Both the position numbers and the translations under genes were made by a program. Below the pieces are notes generated by a model. The model saw only the letters and a list, made by a program, of their open reading frames with translations. It did no database searches and was not told the origin of the DNA. From Verrucomicrobia bacterium UBA1629 (GTDB lineage Bacteria; Verrucomicrobiota; Kiritimatiellia; RFP12; UBA1067): 6,771 nucleotides of DNA. This document shows, in pieces, positions 5,522 to 6,771 of the stretch (position 1 is the first letter of the stretch; each line of letters begins with the position of its first letter). The stretch is taken from positions 1-6,771 of the forward strand of contig DCMF01000074.1 of the NCBI GenBank assembly GCA_002321305.1. Reading direction: 5' to 3'.

Positions 5522-6771
5522 ATGAAGGGAGAAGCTTCGCTGAAGATCGGGCTGCTGTCCGCCCTGGCCGCCTGCGCGGCCGGCGCGGCGACGCTGGAGG
5601 AGGACTTCAGGGATCCGCCGCGCGCGGCGGGCCCGTGGGCGTGGTGGCACTGGCAGGGAAACAACGTGACGCGCAAGGGCGTCACGCTGGACCTGGAGGC
5701 CATGCGCGATTCGGGGGTCGCGGGCGCGACGATCTTCACGATCGCCGAGCACGCCGGGCTGGGCGTCCTCTCAAACCAGGTGAACGCGGCGATGGCCTAC
5801 CGCAACAGGGAATGGTGGGACGTGGTGGCGTTCGCCGTCGAGGAGGCGGCGCGTCTCGGGCTGAAAATAGGCATTCACAATAGCCCCGGCTTCTCGGTCA
5901 CGGGCGGTCCGTGGATCGACCCTGCGCACGCCATGCAACGTGTTGTCTGGACGAAGCGGTCCGTTCCCGGCGGCGGATGCTGCAAAGGTACGCTCGAGCG
6001 GCCGTGGGCTAATCTTGGATTCTACCGCGACATCGCCGTCCTCGCCGTCCCCGACGGGGCGGCGGTCGCCGCGTCGGACATCCTTGACCTGACATCCCGC
6101 TGCCACGATGGCGTTCTCGACTGGCGGGCGCCCGCCGGGCGGAACTGGACGGTCTACCGCTTCGGCCACACGCCGACCGGGCAGCGGACGCATCCCGTGC
6201 CGGACGAGATCCGCAGGACGTGCCTCGAGACGGACAAGCTGTCCAGGGAGGCGACCGAGCTGCACATCCGCGAGGGGCTGGAGCCGTTGAGAAGGCGCCT
6301 CGGGCGGCACTGGGGGACGACGTTCACCCAGGTCACCGTCGACTCCTACGAGGCCGGGACGCAGAACTGGTCGCCGCGCTTCCGCGAGGACTTCGCGGAG
6401 CTGGCCGGCTACGACCCCGTGCCGTTCCTGCCGGTCCTGGACGGCCGCACGGTCGGGTCGCCGGACCGCGCGCGGGCGTTCCGCGCCGACATGGACGACG
6501 TCGTCCGGCGGCTGTTCGCCCGCAACTACCATGACGTCCTGCACGGCTGGGCGCGAAAGAGCGGCGTCGAGCTGCACCTGGAGCCCTACGGCGGCCCGTT
6601 CGACCCGTTCGAGGCGGCGGCGGCGAGCGACGTGCCGATGGTGGAGTTCTGGAACGGCGTGCCGAGCTGGCTCGGGAACAGGCCGTGGCTGTACGGCGGC
6701 TTCCCCGGCATCCCGGGGGCGGTCGGCCGCGCCCTGGGGCGCGACATCGTCGCCTCGGAGGCGTTCACGGG
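5522..6771 (+). CDS. GH106-like (alpha-L-rhamnosidase-type) glycoside hydrolase, 5' part
   Basis: The frame is open from ATG 5522 to the window end: 416 full codons and no stop. GH106 proteins usually have about 900-1100 residues, so roughly 40 percent is present. The N-terminus is a signal peptide (hydrophobic core about 9-17) with a possible lipobox LAAC (15-18); type I cleavage near GAA is the alternative. After it come features typical of the family: PWAWWHWQGNNVTRKGVTLDLEAM (split here as PWAWWHWQG 38-46 and VTLDLEAM 54-61), the GATIF strand (68-72), IHNSPGFSVTGGPWIDP (118-134), VDSYEAG (273-279), FAELAGYDPVPFLPVL (291-306), LHLEPYGGP (351-359) and VEFW (375-378). E277, E354 and E376 are candidate active-site carboxylates; I do not assign their roles. 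The probable reaction is release of alpha-L-rhamnose from a plant or microbial glycan, but many GH106-like proteins are uncharacterised. It likely shares a transcript with the esterase. Confidence 0.82.
   Translation, partial: MKGEASLKIGLLSALAACAAGAATLEEDFRDPPRAAGPWAWWHWQGNNVTRKGVTLDLEAMRDSGVAGATIFTIAEHAGLGVLSNQVNAAMAYRNREWWDVVAFAVEEAARLGLKIGIHNSPGFSVTGGPWIDPAHAMQRVVWTKRSVPGGGCCKGTLERPWANLGFYRDIAVLAVPDGAAVAASDILDLTSRCHDGVLDWRAPAGRNWTVYRFGHTPTGQRTHPVPDEIRRTCLETDKLSREATELHIREGLEPLRRRLGRHWGTTFTQVTVDSYEAGTQNWSPRFREDFAELAGYDPVPFLPVLDGRTVGSPDRARAFRADMDDVVRRLFARNYHDVLHGWARKSGVELHLEPYGGPFDPFEAAAASDVPMVEFWNGVPSWLGNRPWLYGGFPGIPGAVGRALGRDIVASEAFT

Noticed and set aside
5771..6577. 268-codon - strand frame opposite the GH106-like gene
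   Set aside because: Arg/Val/Pro-rich shadow with no domain. The + strand frame is open throughout and matches a known family.

Overview
The window is a high-GC stretch with five tightly packed genes, all on the + strand, and no RNA gene, mobile element or CRISPR array that I can see. Two features together suggest a PVC-group bacterium, most likely of the Kiritimatiellota/Verrucomicrobiota type found in gut or sediment. One is a large exported beta-helix protein with an autotransporter-associated (PATR) repeat but no visible C-terminal barrel. The other is a run of secreted carbohydrate-active enzymes that includes a Tat-exported Gfo/Idh/MocA oxidoreductase. The taxonomic call is an inference from gene content, not from a marker gene.

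Layout. (1) Positions 2-1627 hold the 3' part of a beta-strand-repeat surface protein whose start lies outside the window. (2) Positions 1660-3186 encode a 508-residue Gfo/Idh/MocA oxidoreductase with a twin-arginine signal. (3) Positions 3188-4606, one base later, encode a 472-residue GH30 family glycoside hydrolase with a Sec signal peptide. (4) A 92-base gap follows, carrying a plausible sigma-70-type promoter (TATACT at 4661-4666), then positions 4699-5490 encode a 263-residue SGNH/GDSL esterase with a Sec signal. (5) Positions 5522 to the window end hold the first 416 codons of a GH106-like (alpha-L-rhamnosidase-type) glycoside hydrolase with a signal peptide that includes a possible lipobox.

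How they may work together. The four complete or nearly placed enzymes all carry export signals (one Tat, two Sec, one Sec or lipoprotein), so the locus looks like an extracytoplasmic glycan-degradation cluster. In this reading the esterase removes acyl groups, the GH106-like enzyme removes rhamnose-type residues, the GH30 enzyme cuts a beta-linked backbone or side chain, and the oxidoreductase modifies a sugar by NAD(P)-dependent redox chemistry in the periplasm. A pectin or rhamnose-bearing heteroglycan would fit, but the substrate cannot be fixed from sequence alone. No transporter, regulator or SusC/D-like pair is visible in the window. Most other long open frames, on both strands, are GC-driven shadows of these five genes.
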